Source of the DNA: Blautia massiliensis (ex Durand et al. 2017)
GTDB lineage: Bacteria; Bacillota; Clostridia; Lachnospirales; Lachnospiraceae
Length of the DNA: 64,000 nt
Assembly: GCF_001487165.1 (NCBI RefSeq)
Contig: NZ_LN913006.1
Span: 2,467,220-2,531,219, forward strand
Direction: 5' to 3'
Shown: in pieces, positions 51,318 through 61,140 of the stretch
Layout of the letters: every line of letters begins with the position of its first letter
Numbering within the stretch: position 1 is the first letter of the stretch
Notes under the pieces: generated by a model
What the model was told of the DNA's origin: nothing
The model's database searches: none
What the model saw: the letters and a program-made list of their open reading frames with translations, nothing else
Made by a program: the position numbers and the translations under genes

Positions 51318-52070
51318 TCACTTCTCCTTCTTTGTGGCTACTACAATAAATTTTTTTCCCTGATATCCGTATTTCCAGAAATCCATCGTCCATGGTCTGT
51401 TTAACCAGCGGTTCTCTCTGATCTGGATCCTGGCAAAGCGTACCTTCTTTAATATCTGAAAGTCCGCTTCCGGACGCTTCTGCGATGTAAATGGCAGCTT
51501 TTCATAAATTCCGCTGTTTTCCTTCACGTCAGATCCATATGTTTTTCTTTCTGTAACATAAATAAGAAAATCAGCAATTTTCATACGAATCTTATTTTTT
51601 AACGTGGGTTCAATGGTACGATAATCCCCATCAAAATAAATGATCCTTCCACCTGGTTTTAATACCGCCTTCCAGCGCCTAAAAGCTTTTTCCGGATCAT
51701 ATAATGTCCACACCGCATCTCTGGAAAGTATCACATCATAGCTTTGTTCCTGTTCCAATGGCAAAGTTACACCATCTTCCTCACAGATTTCCACCTGCTG
51801 ATGATACTGCCGCATATTCCTTCTGGCTTTTTCTACCATTCCTGATGAACCATCGATCGCTTTTACATCATGTCCCAGACGCGCTGCTATGATGCTCATA
51901 AAACCCGGGCCGCAGCCCACTTCTAAAATACGAAGGGGCTCAGGTCCAAGAAGTCTTTTCAATTCTTTTGTCCAGTAAGATACCGTTCTTTTGTTACTCA
52001 ATTGTTTTTGGATCATATCATCATAATCACCGGAATCTTCTGTCCATTTATTCTCGATCTTTTCAAACAT
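51318..52070 (-). CDS. Class I SAM-dependent methyltransferase A
   Basis: A 250-residue methyltransferase: motif I ILEVGCGPGFMSI, acidic residue in AIDGSSGMV, and YDVILSRDAVWTLYDPEKAFRRWKAVLKPGGR. It follows the binding-protein gene by 3 bp and precedes methyltransferase B by 1 bp. Cobalamin biosynthesis methyltransferases (CbiL, CobA types) are of a different fold, so this is not a precorrin methylase. Confidence 0.85.
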   Translation of the reverse strand: MFEKIENKWTEDSGDYDDMIQKQLSNKRTVSYWTKELKRLLGPEPLRILEVGCGPGFMSIIAARLGHDVKAIDGSSGMVEKARRNMRQYHQQVEICEEDGVTLPLEQEQSYDVILSRDAVWTLYDPEKAFRRWKAVLKPGGRIIYFDGDYRTIEPTLKNKIRMKIADFLIYVTERKTYGSDVKENSGIYEKLPFTSQKRPEADFQILKKVRFARIQIRENRWLNRPWTMDFWKYGYQGKKFIVVATKKEK

Positions 52071-52073
52071 TTT

Positions 52074-53642
52074 TTACTCCACTACATCCAGTGTTGCCCA
52101 GTTAATGCCTTCATAGGCAGTCGGTGCAAGCTCTACATTGGTCAGTCTGGTATTGTTATAGATATAATCACGGTTCGGATAATACAGCGGCACTGTTACT
52201 GCCTGATCATTGATACGTGTGAGGATCTTATCGTATAATTCCGTCCGCTTTTCTTCATCCTGTGTCTTTAATACTTCTCCGAGATCTTTGTTCAGCTCCT
52301 CATCGTACCAGTTTACTGCCTTTGCTCCATCTTCCGCATAGAACATTGATTTCAGGAATCCATGAGGCATCCAGGAATCTTCATAGCTGCGGTAAATGCA
52401 CAGATCATAATCTCTGGTGTTCCAGATCTCATCATAGTAAGCTGCGGATTCTTTTTCTACCAGTTCAATACCTACACCAACCTTCTCATATTCAGATTTC
52501 AGGAATTCACAAAGAGATTTCCATGAAGCATATTCTTCAGTCTGGAATACCAGTCTGAGGCTCAGTGGTTCTCCGTCTTTTTCTACAATACCATCTCCAT
52601 CTGTATCCTCATATCCTGCTTCCTTTAACAGTTCCTTTGCTTTATCCGGATCATATGGATAGCCCTTGCTGTTTTCTTCTGTTACATAAGGAACTGTCGA
52701 AGACATAAGTCCGGTTGCCGGATTGCCGTAACCATCCAGCAGATCATTTACAATGCTTTCTTTATTTGTTGCATAATTCAGTGCCTGACGTACGTTTACA
52801 TCCTGAAGCGCCGGTGTATCATAATTTTCGATCAAATAGTAAGAAAGTGTGGAAACCTGCTGTTCTGTCGATAAATTTTTATCTGCCTGGATAATACTGA
52901 AGCTTTCGGATGGAATATCCTGAAGATTCAGATCTGCCTCTCCACTCTGAAGTGCCATCACTCTGGCATCACCGTCTACCACCTGTTTCAGAACTACTTT
53001 ATCAATATTTGGTTTCTCACCGTAATAATTAGGATTTGGTACCAGGACAACCTCCTGACCGCTTTCATAACTGTCGATCATCCACATTCCGGTACCCACT
53101 TCCTGACAAAATTCTCCGTCTTCATCCAGTGCACTTTCACAGGTGAAACGGAATGGTCTTGGATAGCTGAATTCGATCAGCAGGGTATAGCATGGTTCTG
53201 CGAACTTAAATTCTACAGTATAATCATCTACCTTTGTAACATTTTCCAGTTTGGCTGAAAAGTTACCGGTCACATCCTGTTCCACCCATCTGTTATAATT
53301 CCACATCACATTGTCTGCATTAAACACTGTACCGTCTGAGAATTTCACATCTTTTCTTAAATGAAACGTATAGGTTGTGCCATCTTTGCTGATATCCCAA
53401 GATTCTGCCAATGCCGGTTTAATTTCTCCATTTTCTCCATAACGCACCAGTGGATCATAGATCATTTCATAAAGACGAAAGTCCGGACCACTTTTTATAG
53501 GGTCACAAAGTTCAGGAGTCAGATCAATGGATGTCATTGCCGTAACTACTTTTTCCTCTTTTGCCTGTACATTGACACCTGTCAGTAAAGTTGCCGCCAC
53601 CATGCTCAATGCTATCAGTTTTGCTACACGTCTTTTCTTCAT
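52074..53642 (-). CDS. ABC transporter substrate-binding protein, NikA/DppA type
   Basis: A 522-residue family-5 solute-binding protein. It resembles NikA in several places: [64 protein letters not shown] and [18 protein letters not shown] signal peptide of about 27 residues ends in VNVQA, without a lipobox. The Met at 53642 follows GGAGAGGAAGAA. It is the fifth gene of the riboswitch-controlled operon. Ligand: a metal complex, corrinoid fragment or peptide; cobalamin control favours something connected to cobalt. Confidence 0.88.
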   Translation of the reverse strand: MKKRRVAKLIALSMVAATLLTGVNVQAKEEKVVTAMTSIDLTPELCDPIKSGPDFRLYEMIYDPLVRYGENGEIKPALAESWDISKDGTTYTFHLRKDVKFSDGTVFNADNVMWNYNRWVEQDVTGNFSAKLENVTKVDDYTVEFKFAEPCYTLLIEFSYPRPFRFTCESALDEDGEFCQEVGTGMWMIDSYESGQEVVLVPNPNYYGEKPNIDKVVLKQVVDGDARVMALQSGEADLNLQDIPSESFSIIQADKNLSTEQQVSTLSYYLIENYDTPALQDVNVRQALNYATNKESIVNDLLDGYGNPATGLMSSTVPYVTEENSKGYPYDPDKAKELLKEAGYEDTDGDGIVEKDGEPLSLRLVFQTEEYASWKSLCEFLKSEYEKVGVGIELVEKESAAYYDEIWNTRDYDLCIYRSYEDSWMPHGFLKSMFYAEDGAKAVNWYDEELNKDLGEVLKTQDEEKRTELYDKILTRINDQAVTVPLYYPNRDYIYNNTRLTNVELAPTAYEGINWATLDVVE

Positions 53643-53671
53643 TTCTTCCTCTCCTTTGTTTGTTTTATATT

Positions 53672-54610
53672 TTACAACATATGACATGCCGCAAAATGTC
53701 CTGTTTCAATTTCTGTCAATTCCGGTATATGCTCTCTGCATATATTTGTACATCTTCTGCACCGGTTCTGGTATGGGCAGCCCTGTTCCGGAATGGTATC
53801 TGAAAATATTTTCTTTTCCTGCGATCCGATTCTTCGCATTTTCGGTTCTTTTACCGGAATAGAATCAAACAGATCTTTTGTATAAGGATGCACGGCAGTC
53901 TCCTTTAAGCTGTCCGTATGATCGATAAACTCGACCACGCGTCCCTGATACATAATAGCCACCTCTTTGCAGAGATATGGAACATTGGACAGATCGTGAG
54001 TGATCAGTAAATAGGTCATCTCATATTTTTCCTGCAGCTCATTTAACAGATGCAGGATCTGCTTTCGTATGGAATAATCCAGACTGGATACCGGTTCATC
54101 ACAGATCACAAGTTCCGGTCTTAATACCAATGCTCTCGCAATATTAGCTCTCTGACACTGACCTCCTGAAATCTGTCCAACATAACGGTTGCGGATATCC
54201 GGATCAAGCCCCGTCTGGATCAAAGCCTCCTTTACTCGCTCTTCATACTCACCCTCTTGCAGTTTTTCATGTAATTTCAAAATTTCCAGAATATTTTCTC
54301 CAATGGTATAACCAGGATCAAATACCCCGCTGCTGCTTTGAAAGACCATCTGAAGATTCTTGCGATATGGACGAAACTGCTTTTCAGACAAATCCTGCAT
54401 TTCCTGTCCCTGAAACCAGAATTTTCCATCTGTAGGTTTCTCCAGGCCGGCGATCAGCTTTCCGAATGTAGTTTTACCACTTCCACTTTCACCGATCAGG
54501 GCCATGGATGATCCTGCATGGATTTCCAGACTTACATCATCCACTGCCTTCACAATTTTTTTCTTGCCATAATATTTTTTTAAATGTTCTGTCTTTAGTA
54601 ACGTACTCAT
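53672..54610 (-). CDS. ABC transporter ATP-binding protein, NikE/DppF type
   Basis: A 312-residue ATPase: Walker [10 protein letters not shown], signature [15 protein letters not shown], Walker [13 protein letters not shown]. The C-terminal extension with cysteines ([15 protein letters not shown]) is the oligopeptide/nickel ATPase tail. It pairs with the second ATPase gene upstream, 9 bp away. Confidence 0.93.
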   Translation of the reverse strand: MSTLLKTEHLKKYYGKKKIVKAVDDVSLEIHAGSSMALIGESGSGKTTFGKLIAGLEKPTDGKFWFQGQEMQDLSEKQFRPYRKNLQMVFQSSSGVFDPGYTIGENILEILKLHEKLQEGEYEERVKEALIQTGLDPDIRNRYVGQISGGQCQRANIARALVLRPELVICDEPVSSLDYSIRKQILHLLNELQEKYEMTYLLITHDLSNVPYLCKEVAIMYQGRVVEFIDHTDSLKETAVHPYTKDLFDSIPVKEPKMRRIGSQEKKIFSDTIPEQGCPYQNRCRRCTNICREHIPELTEIETGHFAACHML

Positions 54611-54619
54611 ACTTTTCCC

Positions 54620-55411
54620 CTATAAAACTGCATCCAACAGTTTTTTTGTATATGAATGCTGCGGATGATAAAAGATCTCTTCAACCGTTCCGTTTTCCAC
54701 TATTTCGCCGTCTTTCATGATCGAAACATCATCTGCGATCTCTGCCACCACACCCAGATCATGCGTAATAAATAACACGCCCAGATTTTCTTTCCTGGAT
54801 AGCTGATAGATTTCTTCCAGGATCTGCTTCTGTACGGTTACATCCAAGGCTGTCGTCGGCTCATCTGCGATCAGATAATCCGGTTTCATGGACATGGCAA
54901 TGGCGATCATAACACGTTGGCACATACCACCAGACAATTCGTAAGGTTTTTTCTTCATCAGTTCTTCCGGATCACGCAGATTCATCATCCGCAGACTTTC
55001 CAACGCTGCTTCCCTTGCCTGTTTTTTGCTCATTCTGCGATGTTTTCTCAGTCCTTCCAGAAGCAGTTGTTCAACTGTAAAAAGCGGATCAAGAGCAGCA
55101 GTCGGATCCTGAAAGATCATTCCGATCCTGTCTCCGTATAACTGTCGTTTTTCTTTTCCTGATAACTTCAGAAGACTCTTTTCGTTCAGTGTCACATCTC
55201 CGGATATCACCTTTCCATTTCCTGCAAGCAGATTCATGATCGTCAGAGAGGTAACTGACTTGCCGCTTCCACTTTCTCCCACCAGAGCATGGATCCTTCC
55301 GCGTTTTACTTCCAGGCTGACATCTTTTACTGCATGAACCATTCCGTGAGATGTCTGAAACTCCACATGTAGTCTTTTTACCCTTAGGACATCATTTTTG
55401 GGCTGTTCCAT
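54620..55411 (-). CDS. ABC transporter ATP-binding protein, NikD/DppD type
   Basis: A 263-residue ATPase: Walker A GESGSGKSV, signature LSGGMCQRVMIAIA, Walker B LIADEPTTALDVT. It is shorter than OppD-type proteins and lacks their cysteine tail, as NikD does. The Met at 55411 follows GGAGGGAATACAG and the gene overlaps the permease before it by 20 bp. Confidence 0.93.
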   Translation of the reverse strand: MEQPKNDVLRVKRLHVEFQTSHGMVHAVKDVSLEVKRGRIHALVGESGSGKSVTSLTIMNLLAGNGKVISGDVTLNEKSLLKLSGKEKRQLYGDRIGMIFQDPTAALDPLFTVEQLLLEGLRKHRRMSKKQAREAALESLRMMNLRDPEELMKKKPYELSGGMCQRVMIAIAMSMKPDYLIADEPTTALDVTVQKQILEEIYQLSRKENLGVLFITHDLGVVAEIADDVSIMKDGEIVENGTVEEIFYHPQHSYTKKLLDAVL

Positions 55412-56255
55412 TCTGTATTCCCTCCCCCAGATAATTAAATGCCAGAACAATGATCATGATCAGTATGCCCGGATAAAACATCAGTCTTGGATAAGTCTGG
55501 ATATAACTTCTACTGTCACTGAGCATGATCCCCCATTCCGGTGTCGGTGCCTGCACACCAAGGCCGATAAAGGAAAAACCGGCAATTGACAGAATGATCG
55601 AACCGATTTCCATTGTTGCCAGTGCGATCACAGATGGCAGGATATTTCTCAATACATGCCTAAATATGATCCTTGCGTGGCCGCAGCCGCCGGCTTTTAG
55701 TGCGGTCATATAATTTTTATTTTTTTCCTGAAGTGTCAATGCTCGGGCAAGCCTTGCATATTCTGCCCAGGATACGACCGATAAGGACAGAATCAGATGA
55801 GCGCCGCTGGCTCCTACGGTTCCTGCAATGGCAAGTGCCACAATAAAGACCGGCATAGCCATAAATACATCAATGATCCTCATAATTATGGAATCGATTT
55901 TTCCACCTACATATCCGGCAAACAGTCCGATCGGCACCCCGACACATACAGTGATCAGAAGCACCGTAAAGCTATAGCTCAGTGAATACCGGCTGCCCCA
56001 GAGAAGTCTTGATAAAATACATCGTCCCAGCTGATCAGTACCTAAAGGATATGCCGCCGACGGATTCTTTAATTTTATCGAAACATCCACAAGCAGTGGA
56101 TCATGCGGCGCTAATACAGGTGCAAAAATAGCTGCCAATGCAAAAATTATGACCACCATCAATCCTATTTTTGTTTTCGGTGACCGGAATACCTGTTTCC
56201 AGTACAGATTCTGGATCATGCTTTTTTCTGTTTTCTGCTTTCTTCTGCTTCCCAT
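55392..56255 (-). CDS. ABC transporter permease, NikC/DppC type
   Basis: A 287-residue permease with an N-terminal hydrophobic segment, the APHDPLLVDVSIKLKNPS spacer and DQLGRCILSRLLWGSRYSL, all typical of DppC/NikC, then four or five further segments with the EAA-type loop MTALKAGGCGHARIIFRHVLRN. Confidence 0.92.
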   Translation of the reverse strand: MGSRRKQKTEKSMIQNLYWKQVFRSPKTKIGLMVVIIFALAAIFAPVLAPHDPLLVDVSIKLKNPSAAYPLGTDQLGRCILSRLLWGSRYSLSYSFTVLLITVCVGVPIGLFAGYVGGKIDSIIMRIIDVFMAMPVFIVALAIAGTVGASGAHLILSLSVVSWAEYARLARALTLQEKNKNYMTALKAGGCGHARIIFRHVLRNILPSVIALATMEIGSIILSIAGFSFIGLGVQAPTPEWGIMLSDSRSYIQTYPRLMFYPGILIMIIVLAFNYLGEGIQNGTAQK

Positions 56256-56270
56256 TCTATGATCTCTCCT

Positions 56271-57200
56271 TTACTTTAACTGGATTCGCCGGTCAATCGC
56301 AGAATAGGCGATATCCACAAGAAAATTTAATACTACAATGCCAACAGCCAGAATAAAGATAAAACATTGCAGCACCGGAGTATCTTTTGAGATCACGGAT
56401 TTCAATGCCAGATTTCCGATTCCCTGAATTGAAAAAATACTTTCTATCACAGCTGAGCCACAGAAAAAACCGATCACAATTGATACCAGACGTGTCAGCA
56501 CAGGAATCAGGATATTTTTCAGACCATGACGCAAAATTACATTTACAGATGACAATCCCTTAGCTCTGCTGGCACGTATGTAATCCTGCTTCAGCACCTG
56601 TATCATATTGGTACGAATCAATCTCGTCATAATTCCAAAGAAACTGATATCCATGGCAAATGCCGCAAGAATCGGGATGCCTCCGGCATCTCCTCCGATC
56701 ACGGAAATCACTTTTAGCTTTACTCCAAATATATAGAGCAGCATCAGACCGATCCAGAAAGATGGCATAGATACACTGAGGGACGACAAAATGCGAATGA
56801 CTTTATCCAGAACTCTGTTTTCATAAATTGCCGACAAAATTCCAAGAGGGACTGATACGATCATCAACAATAAAAACGAAGTAACTGCCAGTTTAAATGT
56901 CTGTGGAAAATATCTTTTTAATTCCTCAAAAGCCGGTTTTCTGGTAGAATATGATTTTCCAAAATCGCCATGAAGTGCCTGATCCAGCCATTTCCCGTAT
57001 TGTACCAGCACCGGCTGATCCAGTCCTTCCTCATGCCGTACTTCTTCTACCTGCTCCGGTGACGGATGCTCATATTTTTTCTCCGCCAGCACTCTGGCAG
57101 CATCACCTGCCGATATAAAACTCAGCATAAAAATAATAAATGTAACCGCCAGCACTACCGGAATCATAAATATAAAACGCTTTGCAATTACTTTTCCCAT
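56271..57200 (-). CDS. ABC transporter permease, NikB/DppB type
   Basis: A 309-residue permease: first segment after KRFIFMIPVVLAVTFIIFMLSF, extracytoplasmic part LDQPVLVQYGKWLDQALHGDFGKSY, and the loop YIRASRAKGLSSVNVILRHGLKN. First gene of the operon. I prefer the ATG at 57200 because GAGGAG is 8 bp before it, whereas the ATG at 57206 is too close. The gene lies 44 bp behind the riboswitch terminator. Confidence 0.92.
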   Translation of the reverse strand: MGKVIAKRFIFMIPVVLAVTFIIFMLSFISAGDAARVLAEKKYEHPSPEQVEEVRHEEGLDQPVLVQYGKWLDQALHGDFGKSYSTRKPAFEELKRYFPQTFKLAVTSFLLLMIVSVPLGILSAIYENRVLDKVIRILSSLSVSMPSFWIGLMLLYIFGVKLKVISVIGGDAGGIPILAAFAMDISFFGIMTRLIRTNMIQVLKQDYIRASRAKGLSSVNVILRHGLKNILIPVLTRLVSIVIGFFCGSAVIESIFSIQGIGNLALKSVISKDTPVLQCFIFILAVGIVVLNFLVDIAYSAIDRRIQLK

Positions 57201-57243
57201 CTTCATCTCTCCTCATTTTTTATCTGTTTATTGTTTTTAAAAT

Positions 57244-57277
57244 AAAAAAAGCTGATATGATCCAGCATCATATCAGC
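57244..57277 (-). terminator. Expression-platform terminator of the cobalamin riboswitch
   Basis: On the minus strand GCTGATATGAT pairs with ATCATATCAGC around a 5-nt loop, followed by TTTTTTTATT. It lies between the aptamer and the first permease gene, so ligand binding should stop transcription here. Confidence 0.88.
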
Positions 57278-57289
57278 ACAAAAAACAAA

Positions 57290-57530
57290 CCTCCACCTCA
57301 GGCAGAGCTTATTCCTTCTGTATCCCATCCGAATCAGAATTCTTCTGTCAAAAAGGCAAGTCTCCTGACTCCAGTTCTTCCTACTTACCATCTTCCCGGA
57401 TCTCTCCAGTGATATTTTGGTTTTCGTCCCTGTCACAGTAGCGGTGGCTGTTCTGGCATTTCACCAGATTCCTTATTAAGTACTTTGTACACCCTTCTGA
57501 CTATTCAATTTTCATAGTTGCAATGAATAA
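57290..57530 (-). promoter_or_regulatory. Cobalamin riboswitch
   Basis: The minus strand shows the conserved cobalamin aptamer core: GGAATCTGGTGAAATGCCAG, then GCCACCGCTACTGTGA (complement of 57433-57448), and AGTCAGGAGACTTGCC (complement of 57355-57370), in the right order and spacing. It occupies most of the 458-bp gap between MATE gene 2 and the importer operon. A TATAAT box (complement of 57535-57540) lies just upstream. With the terminator at 57244-57277 it should repress the importer operon when adenosylcobalamin or a related cobamide is plentiful. Confidence 0.92.
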
Positions 57531-57658
57531 ATATTATAATATCATACTTTTCTTTTTATATAAATAGTTTTTTGTCAAATATAAAATATCTGAACATTTC
57601 ATAGTGAAACCCGGATATTTTCTGCCTGTATTATTATAGATCCCTTAAGTAAATAACA

Positions 57659-59017
57659 TTATGTATGAACGGTGACTTCTTTATATTTCCGTATAATGAT
57701 CATATAACTTACGAATAATAAAACAGCTGCACTGCTCCATGCACAGATCTCTGCATAGTATATTCCATCTTCACCGATCAGTTTTGGCAGCAGCAGCGCA
57801 ACACTGACACGCATTATAAATTCTGCAATGCCGCTGGCAAGCGGAATCAAAGTATTACCCAGGCCCTGGATAGCGGAACGATACACATACAGCAGATACA
57901 GCACCCACAAAAAGACAGCCATGATAAACAAATACTTATATGCTATATCCAATACCTGTCGGGTCTGATCCGGTTCACCGGATACAAACAGGGACAGTAC
58001 ATTACGTCCAAACAGTACCATCATGCCGGAAATGAAAGCCGAAGTGAGCACTGCCATATAAGTGCCGCTGCGCACGCCTTTTCGAATCCTCTGGTATTTT
58101 TTTGCACCAAGATTCTGGCCCACATAGGTTGTAATAGCATATCCATATGAAACGGCAGCCATCTCCAAAACCCCATACAGCTTGTTCGATGCCGTAAATC
58201 CCGCCACAAACAGAAAACCAAATCCATTGATCACATACTGTACCACAAGTCCTCCCACGGAGATGATCACATTCTGTATCGCAAGAGGAACCGCCAGTTC
58301 CAAAAGCCGCAGGCTCATAGAGGGCTGCCTGTAAAAGTCCTTCTTTTCCAGGCGGATATCCGGGATTTTACGTAATACGATCAAACAGTACAAGGCAGAA
58401 AATCCCTGCGCGATAACGGTCGCCACTGCTGCTCCGGCTATACCCCAGCCAAAAACCGCCACAAATAACAAATCCAGTCCCACATTGATCACTGCTGCCA
58501 CTGTCATTGCGATCAACGGAGATCTGCTGTTTCCAAGTGCCCGAAGGATCGCTGCAAATATATTATAAGCAGCTATGATCGGGATTCCTGCAAAGATCAG
58601 CCGCAAATATAGCATTGTCAGATCAATGACATTATCCGGTGTCTGTAAAAATAAAAGAACATGATAAACTGTACCTTCACTTACTGCGAGTACGACCACA
58701 GACAGTAATGCTGTCATGATATAGCTTTTCGCTACTGCACATTTCAGATTTTCCTTTTCCCTTGCTCCATAATACTGAGATACAAGAATAGAAAAACCCT
58801 GTGTGATACCTGTCATAATCCCCAACACCAGCCATACCAGCCAATCTCCGGCACCTACTGCCGCCAGTGCTTTAACTCCTACCACTTGTCCGACGATCAT
58901 GGTGTCTGCCATTGTATAAAACTGCTGAAAAATATTTCCAAGCATCATTGGTATGGCAAAAGTTATGATCAGTTTTCCGGGAGATCCGGCAGTCATATCT
59001 TTTTCATTAGTTCCCAT
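57659..59017 (-). CDS. MATE-family efflux transporter 2
   Basis: A 452-residue MATE exporter with 12 hydrophobic segments; IITFAIPMMLGNIFQQFYTMADTMIVGQVVG opens the first half and VPLAIQNVIISVGGLVVQYVINGFG the second. It is not closely similar to MATE 1 at 38510. It precedes the riboswitch and is a separate transcription unit. Substrate unknown. Confidence 0.92.
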   Translation of the reverse strand: MGTNEKDMTAGSPGKLIITFAIPMMLGNIFQQFYTMADTMIVGQVVGVKALAAVGAGDWLVWLVLGIMTGITQGFSILVSQYYGAREKENLKCAVAKSYIMTALLSVVVLAVSEGTVYHVLLFLQTPDNVIDLTMLYLRLIFAGIPIIAAYNIFAAILRALGNSRSPLIAMTVAAVINVGLDLLFVAVFGWGIAGAAVATVIAQGFSALYCLIVLRKIPDIRLEKKDFYRQPSMSLRLLELAVPLAIQNVIISVGGLVVQYVINGFGFLFVAGFTASNKLYGVLEMAAVSYGYAITTYVGQNLGAKKYQRIRKGVRSGTYMAVLTSAFISGMMVLFGRNVLSLFVSGEPDQTRQVLDIAYKYLFIMAVFLWVLYLLYVYRSAIQGLGNTLIPLASGIAEFIMRVSVALLLPKLIGEDGIYYAEICAWSSAAVLLFVSYMIIIRKYKEVTVHT

Positions 59018-59172
59018 AAGAATCTCCTTTTCTTTTCATCCTTGACCGCTATTTTACAAGGGACTCTTACGAAACACAAGCCTATTTTTTCACAAAGTTT
59101 TTCTCATATTTTTGGTAGCTATTACATCTTTATAATCATTATTTTTAATGGATCATCTTTGCCACGCCTATC

Positions 59173-59847
59173 TTAAAACTCTTTCTTCTTCATGGCGCTC
59201 ATACTATACTTATACGAAGCAAACCATATAAGCAGACTTAGCACAATGAGGGCAATCCCGATTTCAAGATCCCCTATTCCCCCTATCATATGCAGAATAC
59301 TTTCTTTTAATCCCAAGTTAGTCTTCACAAAAGATCTAATTGTATAACAAATCGCAAAAATAATTAAAATTGCGATTGGCAGCACAATTCGCCCTTTCTC
59401 TCCTTCGAACCTTATCCTGATCGCGATCATAATTCCCGCAATTGCCTGAAACACAAAAAATGTGATCAACTCCATTGCCAGCATTTCCAGATCAAACACC
59501 TCTTCAGGATTTATGAGTACCATAATTCCTGCACAGATCATTCCAATGCACCATCCACATGCTGTCATGATAAAGGAAAAAATATATTTTTCTCTGACAT
59601 ATATTTTTTTATTTACGGGTAAAGAAAATAAATATGTGTAACCATGGCCATTTTCATCATAACTGATCGTATTACCTGAATATATCGCCAGAACAGATGG
59701 GATATACATTGCAATGAAAGCAGCTGCCTTTTTTCCTGTAAGTATAAAAAACAATGCTACAAACACTAACACCAAAAAAAGATTACCACCCTGTCGAAAA
59801 AACAATCGAAAATCCTTTTCCAAAAGCCCTCTGATTCCTTTCATCAT
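59173..59847 (-). CDS. ABC-2 type transporter permease
   Basis: A 224-residue membrane protein with six hydrophobic segments and an N-terminal amphipathic stretch (LLEKDFRLFFRQGGN), as in ABC-2 exporters. Its ATG overlaps the ATPase stop by 4 bp. With the ATPase and GntR gene it forms a YtrABC-like set, a kind of exporter often induced by cell-wall-active compounds. Confidence 0.85.
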   Translation of the reverse strand: MMKGIRGLLEKDFRLFFRQGGNLFLVLVFVALFFILTGKKAAAFIAMYIPSVLAIYSGNTISYDENGHGYTYLFSLPVNKKIYVREKYIFSFIMTACGWCIGMICAGIMVLINPEEVFDLEMLAMELITFFVFQAIAGIMIAIRIRFEGEKGRIVLPIAILIIFAICYTIRSFVKTNLGLKESILHMIGGIGDLEIGIALIVLSLLIWFASYKYSMSAMKKKEF

Positions 59848-60698
59848 CTTTCGCCTCCTGTCAACATCAGGATCACCTGATCGAGTGATCCGCTCTCTAC
59901 TACGATTTCCGGATAATTTTCTATATAATACTGCTTCTCGTTCGTCAGACAGGCAACTCCAAAAAACTCTTTTTTCTCTTTCAAAAGATACCTTTTGTCC
60001 ACTGCCTGATATTGTTCCTCACTGACCTTCAACACTGCATATTTTTCAAGAATCGTATCCATCGCTTCATGAAGTACAATCTTTCCTTTATGTATCACAT
60101 AAATGTCATCACACAGATGTTCTAAGTCCGAAGAAATATGTGAGCTGATCAGGATACTTCTCTCCGGCTCTTCTTCCATATACTCTCTTAAAATATCCAG
60201 CATCCTTTCCCTCGCTCCGACATCAAGCCCTGCTGTCGGCTCATCCAGCATCAGGAATTCTGCCTGATGTGTCAATGCAACGATCAGATTCAGCTTTGCT
60301 TTCATTCCTGTTGAGTACTCTTTTATAAATTTATCCAACGGAATCTGATATTCTTCACACATCTGATGAAATTTTTCTGCTTCAAACTTTGGATATAATT
60401 TGGCAAGGACTGCCTCAACATCTTTCCCTTTCAAGTATCCACTGAATCCGGTTTCTGCCAGGACAACTCCCAGCTCTTCTTTCTCTTTTTCACTTAACTC
60501 TTCCGGTATTTTTCCCAGGATCTTTATCTCACCGGCATCATAAGAAATGAGTCCGAGCACTGCCTTGAACAAAGTACTCTTACCGGCTCCGTTCTCTCCA
60601 ACCAGACCGGTGATTCTTCCTTTTTCTACATTTAACGAACAGTCTAACTGAAATTCACCGTAGCTTTTCTTTACTCCTTTGATCTCCAACATAATCAT
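59844..60698 (-). CDS. ABC exporter ATP-binding protein
   Basis: A 284-residue single-domain ATPase: Walker A GENGAGKST, signature YSTGMKAKLNLIVAL, Walker B FLMLDEPTAGLD. The signature STGMK in place of SGGQ is typical of YtrB/BcrA-like exporters. It overlaps the GntR stop by 4 bp, with a possible alternative ATG two codons further in. Confidence 0.92.
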   Translation of the reverse strand: MIMLEIKGVKKSYGEFQLDCSLNVEKGRITGLVGENGAGKSTLFKAVLGLISYDAGEIKILGKIPEELSEKEKEELGVVLAETGFSGYLKGKDVEAVLAKLYPKFEAEKFHQMCEEYQIPLDKFIKEYSTGMKAKLNLIVALTHQAEFLMLDEPTAGLDVGARERMLDILREYMEEEPERSILISSHISSDLEHLCDDIYVIHKGKIVLHEAMDTILEKYAVLKVSEEQYQAVDKRYLLKEKKEFFGVACLTNEKQYYIENYPEIVVESGSLDQVILMLTGGER

Positions 60699-61069
60699 TC
60701 ATCCTCCATGATGAGTTCAAACAACGAACGGATCTCTTCCTCTTTCATTCCGCAGCGCCTTCCCTTCTGAATTGCTGCTTCCAGATCCGCCTCAACCTCT
60801 TTCCTGCGCTCTTCTTCCATCAGCTGTGTATTCGAAGCCGCTACATACGTTCCTTTCCCATGAACTGTGACTGTCATGCCCTCTGCTTCCAGATTGTCAT
60901 ATGCTTTCTTCACAGTAAGTGCACTGATCTTCAGTTCCTTTGCCATTGTTCTCACGGACGGCAATATATCATTTTCTTTTAACTCTCCGGAGATGATCTG
61001 CGCCTTGATCTGCTCCATGATCTGTTCATAAATTGGTACCATCGATGTATTATTGATTATAATCTTCAT
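60695..61069 (-). CDS. GntR-family regulator (YtrA subfamily)
   Basis: A 124-residue protein: winged helix MVPIYEQIMEQIKAQIISGEL, LPSVRTMAKELKISALTVKKAY, GKGTYVA, followed by only a short helical dimerisation tail, as in YtrA. The Met at 61069 follows GGAGGGAACAT. It should repress its own operon via the palindromes at 61083-61140 and release on a signal linked to the exporter's substrate. Confidence 0.93.
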   Translation of the reverse strand: MKIIINNTSMVPIYEQIMEQIKAQIISGELKENDILPSVRTMAKELKISALTVKKAYDNLEAEGMTVTVHGKGTYVAASNTQLMEEERRKEVEADLEAAIQKGRRCGMKEEEIRSLFELIMEDE

Positions 61070-61082
61070 ATGTTCCCTCCTG

Positions 61083-61140
61083 TTGCAAACAGTATACAAC
61101 AGTGTAATACTGTTGTCAACTGTTATATACTGTTTTGCAG
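61083..61140 (-). promoter_or_regulatory. GntR operon promoter with nested palindromic operators
   Basis: -35 TTGACA (complement of 61114-61119), 17-bp spacer, -10 TATACT (complement of 61091-61096). The palindrome CAACAGTGTAATACTGTTG (61097-61115) fills the spacer, and an outer pair CAGTATA (61090) and TATACTG (61126), extended by TGCAAA/TTTGCA, encloses it. Confidence 0.87.

Noticed and set aside
51318..52070. Methyltransferase A as a cobalamin-biosynthesis precorrin methylase
   Set aside because: It has class I SAM motifs (VGCGPG), whereas precorrin methylases belong to the class III tetrapyrrole methylase fold.
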